This document shows positions 16,273-24,501 of a DNA stretch of 64,000 bases, in pieces. Position numbers and translations under genes: made by a program. The stretch is from JAIVJZ01 sp035645695 (GTDB lineage Bacteria > Acidobacteriota > Blastocatellia > Pyrinomonadales > Pyrinomonadaceae). Each line of letters starts with the position of its first letter. Position 1 is the first letter of the stretch. The notes below the pieces were generated by a model that was not told the origin of the DNA, made no database searches, and worked only from the letters and a program-made list of their open reading frames with translations. The DNA lies in NCBI GenBank assembly GCA_035645695.1, contig DASQMC010000078.1, positions 1 to 64,000 of the forward strand, written 5' to 3'.

Positions 16273-17295
16273 CTAAAATTTCGTGTCGGCGCGAAAGTAA
16301 AAGCGGTCGCGCAGGTTGTAGGCGCGCAGCAGCACGCCGGGCGCGAGACGCAGCAGCCAGAGCGCGATGGCGAGCTTGCGGCTCGGCAACAGAGCGTTGG
16401 CTTTCGACAGGCCGGCGATGGCCGTCTCGGCGTCGCCCGCGAAGAAGGCGCGCTTCCCTTCGTTGAAATGCAACTCGGCCTCGTAGCGTCTACGCTGGCG
16501 TCGCAATGCGGCGGCCTCCGCGTCGGTGAGAGCGAACGTCTGCTCCATCTTCTCCAGCACCCGCAGAATGTGCCTGCACATCCAGACGGGATCGGCCGAC
16601 AGGCTCTCGGTGTGACAGCGGTAGCGCATGAGCGGCCGCCCGAGATAGGCGATGCGCCCGCCCGCCTTGAGTACCCGCAGCCACATATCGAAGTCCTCGG
16701 AACTGCGCAAGCGTTCGTCGAACAACCCGGCGCGCAGCAACAACTCGCGCCGCGCGACGGTCGAAGAGGACAGCACGTTGCACTCCTGCGTCAGCAAGCG
16801 TTCGAACGTGACCTCGCCCGTCGTAGGGTTGAACTCCGAGAAGGCGTGCCCGGCCTCCGGGGTGTCGCCGAAATAGAGCGCGTCACAATAGAGCATGTCG
16901 ACGGAAGAATCGCGGCGGAGTTGATCGAGCATCACCGACAGAAACTCCGGCTCCCACATGTCGTCGCCGTCGAGCAGGCTGATGAGCGGGGCGCGCGCCG
17001 CGCGGATGCCCGTGTTGCGCGCCCCGCTCAGGCCGCGATTCTCCTGCTTGAGATAAACGATCCGCTCCCGGTAAGGCTCCAGCACTCGCTCAAGTTCTTC
17101 CGTGTCGGGCGCGCCGTCGTTCACCACGATGATCTCGTAATCGGTGAAGGTCTGCGCAAGGATGGAATCGAGCGTGTTCTCGATGTACCGGCTGACATTA
17201 TAGGCGGGCACGACGATGCTAACGGCGGGCGTGTCGTTCGCCGCCGTCGTCATCGTCAAGTCGTCGGTCGCCTGCGTTGCCTGCGTTGATTGCAT
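16273..17295 (-). CDS. GT2 glycosyltransferase
   Basis: This 340-residue GT-A enzyme has VSIVVPAYNVSRYIENTLDS, the nucleotide-binding VVNDGAPDTEELE, GLSGARNTGI and the DxD-like metal site LDGDDMW near residue 110. The acceptor-side motif appears as RLRSSEDFDMWLRVLKAGG. The C-terminus is helical with no clear membrane segment, so the enzyme is probably cytoplasmic or peripheral. The ATG at 17295 has AAGG nine bases upstream; residues 2-9 (QSTQATQA) come from a short tandem repeat. It overlaps nothing and sits 6 bp after the methyltransferase gene, suggesting co-translation. Confidence 0.88.
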   Translation of the reverse strand: MQSTQATQATDDLTMTTAANDTPAVSIVVPAYNVSRYIENTLDSILAQTFTDYEIIVVNDGAPDTEELERVLEPYRERIVYLKQENRGLSGARNTGIRAARAPLISLLDGDDMWEPEFLSVMLDQLRRDSSVDMLYCDALYFGDTPEAGHAFSEFNPTTGEVTFERLLTQECNVLSSSTVARRELLLRAGLFDERLRSSEDFDMWLRVLKAGGRIAYLGRPLMRYRCHTESLSADPVWMCRHILRVLEKMEQTFALTDAEAAALRRQRRRYEAELHFNEGKRAFFAGDAETAIAGLSKANALLPSRKLAIALWLLRLAPGVLLRAYNLRDRFYFRADTKF

Positions 17296-17301
17296 TTGTC
17301 G

Positions 17302-18276
17302 CTACCTTGTTGTTCGCGTCTGATCTTCGTCTTCGGGCGAACCAGCGGAGAACGTCCCGAGCACGTCGAGACTTCTGACAGCCAACTCTTCCGGCCGGAT
17401 GTGTTGAAATTGACTGTGCAGCGGGAAGCCGTTTCGGAGCGCGCGGAGAGATGTCTCGTCGAGCGTTTCGGTGCGCCGCAGCAGGCGCGCCCCGGCCTCG
17501 TCGAACAGCCGCAGGTATTCAAACGCGCGCAGCCGGTTGTGATACATAAACTTATTGCCCGCCCATTTCTCCCAATCGCTCTCGCTGAACTGCAAGAAGT
17601 TGATGGCCGTGATGGAATCGTCGTCGTGCGAGAAGTGATCGGACGGATCGACGGTGTGAAGGAGCAGCCCGTCCGGCTTGAGGACGCGACGCGCCTCGGC
17701 CAGAATCCGCGCGAGAACGTCGGCCGGGATGTGCTCGAAGACGGCATAGGAGACGTGCGCGTCTATCGTTCGGGCGTCGAGCGGGAGGGCGGCCGCATCG
17801 GCGCGGGGCAGGTATTCGACGTTCATCAGTTTCAGGAGGCCGTCGAGGTTTCCCCGGAAGTCGAAGAGTTGGCGAAGCCGCTCGCGGAAAAGTGGACGCT
17901 CGGCCTCCGCGCCGAACGCCGCGACAACCTCCGCCTCGTGCCGCCGCGCGTACTCGTTCGACTCGAACACGAGCGCGCTCGACAGGTAATGGTTCAGATC
18001 GACCGTCGTTACCTGCGCCGCGCCGCAGAGCCACAGCGCCGTCGGCAGATTCACGTTGCGCCCCGTCCCGACTTCAAGAAAGCGCATGCCCTCGACTTCG
18101 CGCCCCGTCTCGCCGATCCACTCGGCCATCCGCCGCCCCGCCTGATACCAGTCAATGGGGTTGGCGCGGCCTTTGCGCAAGCTCCCGGCGTAACGCTGGA
18201 TCGCGTAGTAAATCTCGTCCGAGAGCGGCAGGGCTGCGATGGCCTTCTGGATTTGTGCTTTGCGTCGCCAGTTCAT
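17302..18276 (-). CDS. Class I SAM-dependent methyltransferase
   Basis: The 324-residue protein has a helical N-terminal part and a Rossmann methyltransferase core: motif I RFLEVGTGRNVNLPTALWL (residues 65-83), acidic TTVDLNHYL, and the post-motif ISYAVFEHIP-like VSYAVFEHIPADVLARIL with EARRVLKPDGLLLHTVDPSDHF. The long segment after motif I and the C-terminal region with EDEDQTRTTR are not conserved as far as I can judge. Its acceptor is unknown; it may act on a sugar or a nucleotide sugar. It sits between two GT2 genes with gaps of 18 bp and 6 bp, so it is probably translated with them. Confidence 0.82.
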   Translation of the reverse strand: MNWRRKAQIQKAIAALPLSDEIYYAIQRYAGSLRKGRANPIDWYQAGRRMAEWIGETGREVEGMRFLEVGTGRNVNLPTALWLCGAAQVTTVDLNHYLSSALVFESNEYARRHEAEVVAAFGAEAERPLFRERLRQLFDFRGNLDGLLKLMNVEYLPRADAAALPLDARTIDAHVSYAVFEHIPADVLARILAEARRVLKPDGLLLHTVDPSDHFSHDDDSITAINFLQFSESDWEKWAGNKFMYHNRLRAFEYLRLFDEAGARLLRRTETLDETSLRALRNGFPLHSQFQHIRPEELAVRSLDVLGTFSAGSPEDEDQTRTTR

Positions 18277-18294
18277 CCTCGATACCAGTCCTCG

Positions 18295-19440
18295 TTATTG
18301 TCGGCGCGGTGCGCGCAGCAGGCCGAGCAGAAAACTGCTCCCCCACATCGTATGAATCACCAGAAAGACGAAAGAGATGATCGGCATCAATCTCATTTCG
18401 CGCGCGCGCCGCGCGAGACGGAACGCGCACAGCAGCGAGAGCAGCGCGTAAGGCAGGACGACGCAGAGCAAGGCCAGCCACGCCGGCCGCCACCAGAACC
18501 CTGCCGCCGTCGTCGCCAGCACCGACGCGACGAACACGGGCGCGACCAGATGCCTCAAGCGCAACGAACGCGGGTGCAACTTGACCATCTGCGCCTTCCA
18601 GGTGCCGTAGCGAAAATACTGACGCGCCAGTTCTTTGATCGTCGGGCGCGCGAAATAGAGCGAGTGCCCGGAGGTGTCGAGCAGGATGCGCCCGCCGCGC
18701 GCACGGACGCGATAGTGAAAGTCGTAGTCTTCGTTCGCCAGCAACTCCTCGTTGAAGCCGCCGAGTTCCGCCCACAGGCTCTTGCGAAACACGCCGAACG
18801 GCACGGTATCTACAAACTCCGTCGGCGCGCCGTCCGGCATGCGATATTTCGCGTCGCCGATGCCGAAAGGATGCGCGACCGCGAGGGCGATGGCGCGCGC
18901 CTCTGGCGTCTCCGCGCCCGGCCGGATGCGCCACGGCATGCCGACGACTTCCGCCCCGCCGAGTTGCTCGACGCAGCGACGAACGTAGTTCGAAGAAGGG
19001 ATCGAGTGCGCGTCCATCCGAACGATGATGTCGCCGCGCGCGTCGTTGATACCGAGATTGACGGCGGTCGGGATGTTTCGTGCAGGGTTGTCGATCAACC
19101 GCACGCGCACGTTCGGGTAGGCGCGCGTGAACTCCGCCACCCGCTCGCGCGTCGCGTCCGTCGAACGGCCGTCAACGACGATGATCTCGGAGCGCGCCGG
19201 GACATATTGACCGCAGACACGCTCCAACACTTTAACGATGTAACGCTCCTCGTTGAAGCAGGGGATCACGACCGAGACGAAGGGCGCTTCGCCCCCCGCG
19301 TCGCGCGCAGTGTCGCGGGGGGCATCGCGTGCAGCGTCGCGTGCAATGTCGCGGGCGCTCCCGTTATTCACAACTGTTTGATCTTCAAACATGGGTGGTG
19401 CCGGTTCGTGTGCCTCGTTCGGTGCGGCGCGCGAGTTCAT
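18295..19440 (-). CDS. GT2 glycosyltransferase with membrane anchor
   Basis: This 381-residue enzyme has VSVVIPCFNEERYIVKVLER, VVDGRSTDATRERV, RMDAHSIPSSNYVRR (metal site) and ANEDYDFHYRVRARGG. Two or three hydrophobic segments at the C-terminus anchor it to the inner membrane, as in ExoA-like transferases. Residues 28-49 are a tandem run of ARDxARDA units encoded by a short GC-rich DNA repeat, unlike anything in the family. The start ATG at 19440 overlaps the stop of the polymerase gene as ATGA, so translation is probably coupled. An upstream open frame to 20193 overlies that gene and is not real. Confidence 0.9.
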   Translation of the reverse strand: MNSRAAPNEAHEPAPPMFEDQTVVNNGSARDIARDAARDAPRDTARDAGGEAPFVSVVIPCFNEERYIVKVLERVCGQYVPARSEIIVVDGRSTDATRERVAEFTRAYPNVRVRLIDNPARNIPTAVNLGINDARGDIIVRMDAHSIPSSNYVRRCVEQLGGAEVVGMPWRIRPGAETPEARAIALAVAHPFGIGDAKYRMPDGAPTEFVDTVPFGVFRKSLWAELGGFNEELLANEDYDFHYRVRARGGRILLDTSGHSLYFARPTIKELARQYFRYGTWKAQMVKLHPRSLRLRHLVAPVFVASVLATTAAGFWWRPAWLALLCVVLPYALLSLLCAFRLARRAREMRLMPIISFVFLVIHTMWGSSFLLGLLRAPRRQ

Positions 19441-20945
19441 ATTCTGACGGCCGCACGGGCGTCGGGTTCGGGGAAATCGGGCGAGTTTCCGGCGCGGTCG
19501 CCGTTCTCTTCGAAACGTCGCGGCTGCTTCGAGGGCGGGGTTACTTCCCTGCCGGTTTGTGCTTCGTAAATGCGCCTGAGCGCGACCGCGTAGCCGACCA
19601 GATAGTAGACGTAATACTGGAAGGCCACCGAGCCGAAGAAACTGCTGATCATGTAGGCGACGAGGCTCGCCTGAATCGCGACCGACAGGTAATAGATGCG
19701 TGAACTGCGGCGCGTCTCGTAAGTCTCGCGCTCGATCAGGCCGAGCCGCCTGATGGGAACGACCGTGAACATGATGTAGATGATCATCGCCGCCATCCCC
19801 ATCTCCGAGGCGACCTGCGTATAGGCGTTGTGGCTGACCGACTCGCCGATGGCGACGATGTGGAAGTTGCCCATCCCGATGCCGAGCAGCGGATTCGCAA
19901 GCGCAACCACGATTGAGCGGATGAGCAGCGCGCGCCGCGAATGGCTCGACGCGTCGGCAGCGGTCGTGATCGAGCTGAGGCGGCTGGCGTATTCCCCCGG
20001 AGCGAGTGCGACGGAAGCGACGAGCAGCCCGAGCAGCAGGACGATTATCAGGGCGCGATTGCGCCGTCCCATCTTCCACGCCAGCACGAAGCATGCGCCG
20101 ATCAATCCCAGAAAGCCGCCGCGCGAGAACGTGGCGATCAGGCCGCCCACCATCACGAAAATGCACGCGGCGTAGAGCGGCTTGGCGAGCCATCGGCGCG
20201 TATGCAGAAGCAGCCCGAAGGCGAGCGGGATCATCGTCACGAGATGAAGCGCCAGATCGTTGGGGTTGCCGAACATGCCGCCGACCACGCCCGCCACGCG
20301 CTGACCCTCGACCAGGAAACGCCCGGCGCGGTAGTCGTTAATCGCGCCCACGCTCAGCATGCAGCCGACCGCCAGCCCGAGAAAGATCAATCCCTTGAGA
20401 CGTCTCTCCGTGCGCGCGACGTTCATGATCACGATGAACATCATCACGGCCTTCCAGAAGGCGTGGTTAAACTCGTCCCATGCTTCGCCCGGCTCGATGG
20501 CGAGCGGTATTGAGAGCAGCCCTGTCAGCAGCAGCAGCAACGCCAGATCAACCTCGCGCGTGCGCGCCGTCAGGTTGCCTTCGAGGGCGAACTGCGAAAC
20601 CAGGAACACCAGAAGGGTCGGGACAGCCAGCCAGAAGGCCATCGAAGTGAAGCCCGCCAGCGAGGGGATAAGTTCGTAGGGGCGAAAGTAGAGAACTATG
20701 GTGAAGAGAAACAGCCCGAGGTAAGAGAGCGTATGCCCGCGCTTGAGTGGGGGAACTTTGGCGGGCGCGGCTACCGTGGGCGCATTCGCCTCCTCCCGCG
20801 TCGGCGAGGTGATTTCCGCGCCCGCGTTACCGGCGAGCGCGCCCCTCGTCGCCCAGCTATCCTCTGCCCGTTCGTCGCCCGCGCCGCGCGCTCTGCGCGC
20901 AGGGATGACGGGGTCGTAATCGGTCAGGGTATGCTTACTCGGCAT
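19437..20945 (-). CDS. O-antigen polymerase/ligase-like membrane protein 1
   Basis: A 502-residue polytopic protein with a disordered, charged N-terminus of about 75 residues and about ten to twelve membrane segments. It has the Wzy_C/O-antigen ligase pattern: GNPNDLALHLVTMIPL, TFSRGGFLGLIG, and the periplasmic-loop sequence LLGIGMGNFHIVAIGESVSH followed by NAYTQVASEMG. Proteins of this type either polymerise repeat units (Wzy) or ligate glycan to lipid or protein; the sequence alone does not decide. With the flippase at 14624 it fits a Wzx/Wzy pair. Its TGA overlaps the ATG of the GT2 gene downstream. A second member lies at 26524. Confidence 0.87.
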   Translation of the reverse strand: MPSKHTLTDYDPVIPARRARGAGDERAEDSWATRGALAGNAGAEITSPTREEANAPTVAAPAKVPPLKRGHTLSYLGLFLFTIVLYFRPYELIPSLAGFTSMAFWLAVPTLLVFLVSQFALEGNLTARTREVDLALLLLLTGLLSIPLAIEPGEAWDEFNHAFWKAVMMFIVIMNVARTERRLKGLIFLGLAVGCMLSVGAINDYRAGRFLVEGQRVAGVVGGMFGNPNDLALHLVTMIPLAFGLLLHTRRWLAKPLYAACIFVMVGGLIATFSRGGFLGLIGACFVLAWKMGRRNRALIIVLLLGLLVASVALAPGEYASRLSSITTAADASSHSRRALLIRSIVVALANPLLGIGMGNFHIVAIGESVSHNAYTQVASEMGMAAMIIYIMFTVVPIRRLGLIERETYETRRSSRIYYLSVAIQASLVAYMISSFFGSVAFQYYVYYLVGYAVALRRIYEAQTGREVTPPSKQPRRFEENGDRAGNSPDFPEPDARAAVRI

Positions 20946-21008
20946 GGCTGTAGGCTACGGGCAAACTCAAAGTTTCGCTCTCGGTCAGACACTTTCTCCG
21001 TACATCTT

Positions 21009-21866
21009 TTAAGAGTCGAGTTTGTTCATCACGTAAATATGGCAGGCTGAACCGAGGAGGCGCGAAAGTTCCCGTCGCCGTTCGACGGAGATATTCGGGA
21101 ACAGGGCGTAACCGGTATAAAAGAGTTCGTTGCTGACGACCTGCCGAACGTCGAAGCCGTTCTCCCTGAAGACCTTCAACCAGCGCCTCCGGCTGAAATA
21201 ATAAAGCTCCGAGAGCGCGCTCGGGAACTCGCCGTGCGGTTCGGGAAAGATGGCGCGTTTCAACCTGCGCCCAAAACTCGCGGGCGCGTTGCGCTCTGTA
21301 GTAGCCGCCTCCGCGCCGTGTGCGGCCGGAGAGGTCGCCTGCGTGGTCGTCCTCCTGCGTGGCAGATTCAGGCGCGCCCTCGACAGGTCGCCGTAATGCG
21401 TCAGGCAAGTCCAGAACCGCCATGCCGGGGTCGGTAAAATGTGGAGGGCGAGGCCGTCGGGTTTGAGCACGCGGCGCATCTCCGCGAAGAGCGCCGGCAG
21501 GTCGGCGACGTGCTCCAGAACGTTTGACGAGAAGATGAAATCGAGGCTTTCGTCCGCGGCCGGAATATTGATGCCGTCATAATTCTGGACGGGGTACAGG
21601 TACGGCGGCGGGAAGGGGCGCGACGGCAAATCGATGGACATCAACTGATGACCCCACGAGGCCACCACGCTGGCCTGAAAGCCGCTACCCCCACCGATCT
21701 CCAGAATTCTCATGTCAGGGCGCAACCAGCCCCTGATCATTTCCAGTTCGGCCTTGCGCAGTTGTTCGATCACACTCTTCGCCCCTATGAAAATGAAGCG
21801 GCACACGATACCGAGACGTGTCGCCGCTTTCTCATCGTCAGGTGAGAGATTCAGACATCCGCTCAC
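21009..21866 (-). CDS. Class I SAM-dependent methyltransferase
   Basis: This 285-residue protein has motif I MRILEIGGGSGFQASVVAS (from about residue 52), acidic LMSIDLPSRP, and FSSNVLEHVADLPALFAEMR followed by LKPDGLALHILPTPAWRFW, a Methyltransf_11 pattern. A low-complexity insert rich in Thr/Ala/Arg lies at about 170-195. The start is a GTG at 21866; the preceding ATG is out of frame. It ends 63 bp upstream of the polymerase gene. Its acceptor is unknown, and a role in sugar methylation is inferred from context. Confidence 0.83.
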   Translation of the reverse strand: MSGCLNLSPDDEKAATRLGIVCRFIFIGAKSVIEQLRKAELEMIRGWLRPDMRILEIGGGSGFQASVVASWGHQLMSIDLPSRPFPPPYLYPVQNYDGINIPAADESLDFIFSSNVLEHVADLPALFAEMRRVLKPDGLALHILPTPAWRFWTCLTHYGDLSRARLNLPRRRTTTQATSPAAHGAEAATTERNAPASFGRRLKRAIFPEPHGEFPSALSELYYFSRRRWLKVFRENGFDVRQVVSNELFYTGYALFPNISVERRRELSRLLGSACHIYVMNKLDS

Positions 21867-21909
21867 CGCCCAATTTTAAAACGCCATGCGCGTCTTCCCC
21901 GCTCCGGTT

Positions 21910-23145
21910 TTAAACCGCCACGCGTTCTTCCTCGCCGTCGAGCACGAGCGCGCGCACGCGTTCGCGCAAAGAAGTCTCGAAGCGGCGCGCCTCCTCGATC
22001 TCGCCGAAGGCCAGAGCGCGCAACTCCTGCTCGATGCGACGGCGGTAATCCGAGACGAGCGAATCGGAGACGCCGAGGCGCGCGGCGGCTTCGAGTTGCG
22101 TGACGTGATCGGGGCTCAGGTAACATTGCCAGAGCACGCCGAGCATGCGGTCGTACTGTTTGGTCTTGCCGCGCACGCTCGTGTGCAGGGCGCGCAGGAA
22201 GAGATCGACGAAGCCGACGGCCTCCTCTTCCGACTCGCGGCGCAGCAGTCCCTGTTCCGGGTTCTCGCGCCCATCGACCGGCTCGAAGATGCGGCCGTTT
22301 TCTTCATCGTCGCCGCCGCCGAGCGGCACGAGATAAATGTCCATCACGGGCAGGCGCGACATCACGAGGCTGCGCAAACTTCGCACGTCCACGGGCGCGT
22401 CCGCCGCTTCGAGGATGGAGATGATCAAGTCTTCGAGGTCGGAGTTGCTGATGATGATCTGCGAGTCGCCCGTGCAGCCGACCATACGCGTGTCGCGCTG
22501 GTGGACGGGGATCATCTGTATGCGCTGCTCCAAATCCTGGGAGTTGCGACGGGCTTTCGCGGCCGGCCATTCGCTGAGGCCGTAGACGCGATCCGCGAGG
22601 CGACGGTGCGGCTCGTCCTCGACGCTTCCCGCCCCGCCGTCGAAGCGCCGGAAGTTCGCGCTCGACTGGATGATGGTGGAGATGCGGCGCGCGAGACGGT
22701 AGGATTCCGGGTGACGCTTGCGCAATTCCGCCGTCAGCAAATTGGTCAGTTCGATCTGGCCGATCTCGCATTCGATCTCGGCATCGGTCATCGCCGTCTC
22801 AAGGTAATGTTGGAAGCGCGCCTTACTGAGGAGCGTGACGAAAAGTTCCTGCGTCAGGTCAACGTAAGCGTTGCCGCGCTCGCCGCCTTCGACAAGGAGA
22901 CCGGCGCTGTGCGAGGCGCGCACCAGCGGGTGGCTACAGACGATGCGGTGAAGCTCCGTCCAGAGACGTGTCACGTCGGAGCGGCGCAGGGAATCAACCC
23001 AGTGCGCGTTCGCTCCGCGCGCGGGGCGTTCGGCGGCGATGGCGGGCGCAGCATCCTGCGGTGCCGGCGCGTGCAACTCTTCTTGGGTGGCGCTGGTCAT
23101 GGAATTATCGAATGGGTGATTATGATCGGCGGATGTTGCAGCCAT
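21910..23145 (-). CDS. Putative sigma-70-like transcription regulator
   Basis: I do not recognise a named family. The 411-residue protein has a Pro/Ala-rich start, then an all-helical region with RLWTELHRIVCSHPLVR and AYVDLTQELFVTLLSKARF that resembles sigma region 2 (the DLTQELF core). Near the C-terminus is a helix-turn-helix, QLEAAARLGVSDSLVSDYRR, that resembles sigma region 4. The central part (residues about 170-310) is acidic and unlike standard ECF factors, which are also shorter. It could therefore be a divergent sigma factor or a HTH regulator. No ribosome binding site decides between ATG 23145 and ATG 23100. It is divergent from the zinc-finger gene at 24058 and reads towards the glycan genes, so it may control them. 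Confidence 0.6.
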   Translation of the reverse strand: MAATSADHNHPFDNSMTSATQEELHAPAPQDAAPAIAAERPARGANAHWVDSLRRSDVTRLWTELHRIVCSHPLVRASHSAGLLVEGGERGNAYVDLTQELFVTLLSKARFQHYLETAMTDAEIECEIGQIELTNLLTAELRKRHPESYRLARRISTIIQSSANFRRFDGGAGSVEDEPHRRLADRVYGLSEWPAAKARRNSQDLEQRIQMIPVHQRDTRMVGCTGDSQIIISNSDLEDLIISILEAADAPVDVRSLRSLVMSRLPVMDIYLVPLGGGDDEENGRIFEPVDGRENPEQGLLRRESEEEAVGFVDLFLRALHTSVRGKTKQYDRMLGVLWQCYLSPDHVTQLEAAARLGVSDSLVSDYRRRIEQELRALAFGEIEEARRFETSLRERVRALVLDGEEERVAV

Positions 23146-24057
23146 GTTATTAAGTAGTGTCTATCAGGCTAATATTCGGGCGGGCGCTGTGAGGCGATTT
23201 GCTTCAGGCAAGTTTTCCACAAGAGGCTGATGTGGATTTGTTGCTCCCCTGCGCTTGAACGCGCATGTGCTGAAGGTCTTGGCGGAAACGCGCTTTATGC
23301 GTGTGACGCGCGCCGCACGTTCTCCCACAGAGTTGGCCGTCGCCGCGACGGGCGGGCGAGAGCCTGCCTGACCGGCAAAAACCCAAATTGTCAAAGCTCC
23401 ACCTACTCTATTCTCTCTTCACCCTTGATCGAATTGCCGCTCATTATCTATGGCAGGGGCGCGAAACGCAATGAGCAACTTTCCTGATCTCGGGCCGGAG
23501 ATGCGAAAGGATCGAGAGTTCGGGACGACACCGTCCGAGCAGTAACATGCGCCGGGAATCTTCGCGCGTCAAAGGCTCGCGCTTCCGTGTTTTCGGGGAG
23601 AGACCGAAAGTGTAACAAACCGCATGCTCTGGGTGGTAGTGCTAAATCTGGATAGACCGTGCCAGATGACCGCAAAGTGGAATTGGCGCGGTCAGCCACG
23701 AAGGGGAATCAGGAAACTTATTGCGTCTCCCGACAACAAAATAATACTAGCAGTTAGCCGCAGAATGAGCAACATCTTTTTACACTCGCCTCAAGGCGTT
23801 GAAAAAAAGGAAGAAATCGGCCTTCGGGCGCGCCCCAGTTGTGGAAGTTTCAGGCTATTGACGATTTCTGTGTAGAGACCAAGCGAAGCGCCTATTGAGA
23901 AGGGCTTTCCGGCTATGGCTCTCACCTTATCAGCCGCCTTCAGCCCGTTAGCGTTTACTTGAACGCGCGGCGCGCTTCGACAAGAGTCTGCAAATAACGC
24001 ATCGGCGCATAAGTCCGTTAGTCAGGCTCGGTCGACGATGAAGAAGGAGAAGACCCT
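23146..24057. other. 912-bp divergent spacer, no supported gene
   Basis: This lies between the sigma-like gene and the zinc-finger gene, which point away from each other. Short open frames exist on both strands but none has a start site, codon pattern or motif I can support. From about 23600 to 23900 the base composition is clearly more AT-rich than the rest of the window. The region should hold the promoters of both flanking genes. Its length is unusual here, so an RNA gene or a decayed gene is possible. Confidence 0.5.
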
Positions 24058-24381
24058 ATGGGTGCCGTCAGCACAGCCAAATTTTGCAAAAACAGAACCT
24101 GCCCGTCCGCCGAGATGCTCGTCAGCTACACGCGTGCGACGCTCAAGGTCGAACTGCGGCAACAGTTGACGGCGCACCTCGCCGCCTGCGACTTCTGCGA
24201 CGCCGAACTCCACCTGCTCTCCAAGTTTCCGCCCGTCGGCGCGGTCGCCTGCACGTCGGTTAAAATCCCTTTCGCGCTCTATCGCCTCGCCAAAGATTTG
24301 CTCTCCGCCTCGACGAGCGCGGCCGGGCGCGCGGTTGAGATTCTCTACGAGCCTGAGCGACTGTCGCTGACCGACGCCTAA
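24058..24381 (+). CDS. Small zinc-finger (anti-sigma ZAS-like) protein
   Basis: The 107-residue protein has Cys10 and Cys15 and then His40-x3-Cys44-x2-Cys47 (AHLAACDFC), the HxxxCxxC pattern of zf-HC2/ZAS anti-sigma domains. No membrane segment follows, so it would be a cytoplasmic zinc-binding protein. AAGGAG lies about eight bases before the ATG. It is one of only three plus-strand genes and is divergent from the sigma-like gene 0.9 kb away, so a sigma/anti-sigma relation is plausible though not shown. Proteins ending in LTLTDA-like tails with this finger are, in my memory, common in Acidobacteriota. It converges with the acyl-CoA synthetase gene. Confidence 0.75.
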   Translation: MGAVSTAKFCKNRTCPSAEMLVSYTRATLKVELRQQLTAHLAACDFCDAELHLLSKFPPVGAVACTSVKIPFALYRLAKDLLSASTSAAGRAVEILYEPERLSLTDA

Positions 24382-24501
24382 AGCCGTCGCCGAACGTCGC
24401 ACTCGCGAAAATCCTCTCAAGCTGTTTCTCTCTCGCCCCGCTTCCGCCTGCCCCGCAAACTTCTCTCATAACGAGCCTGTTTATTGTCTCCGCGACGCGT
24501 C

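Noticed and set aside
23230..23875. Several short frames in the spacer between the regulator genes
   Set aside because: None has a plausible start site or recognisable sequence, and they overlap each other on both strands.
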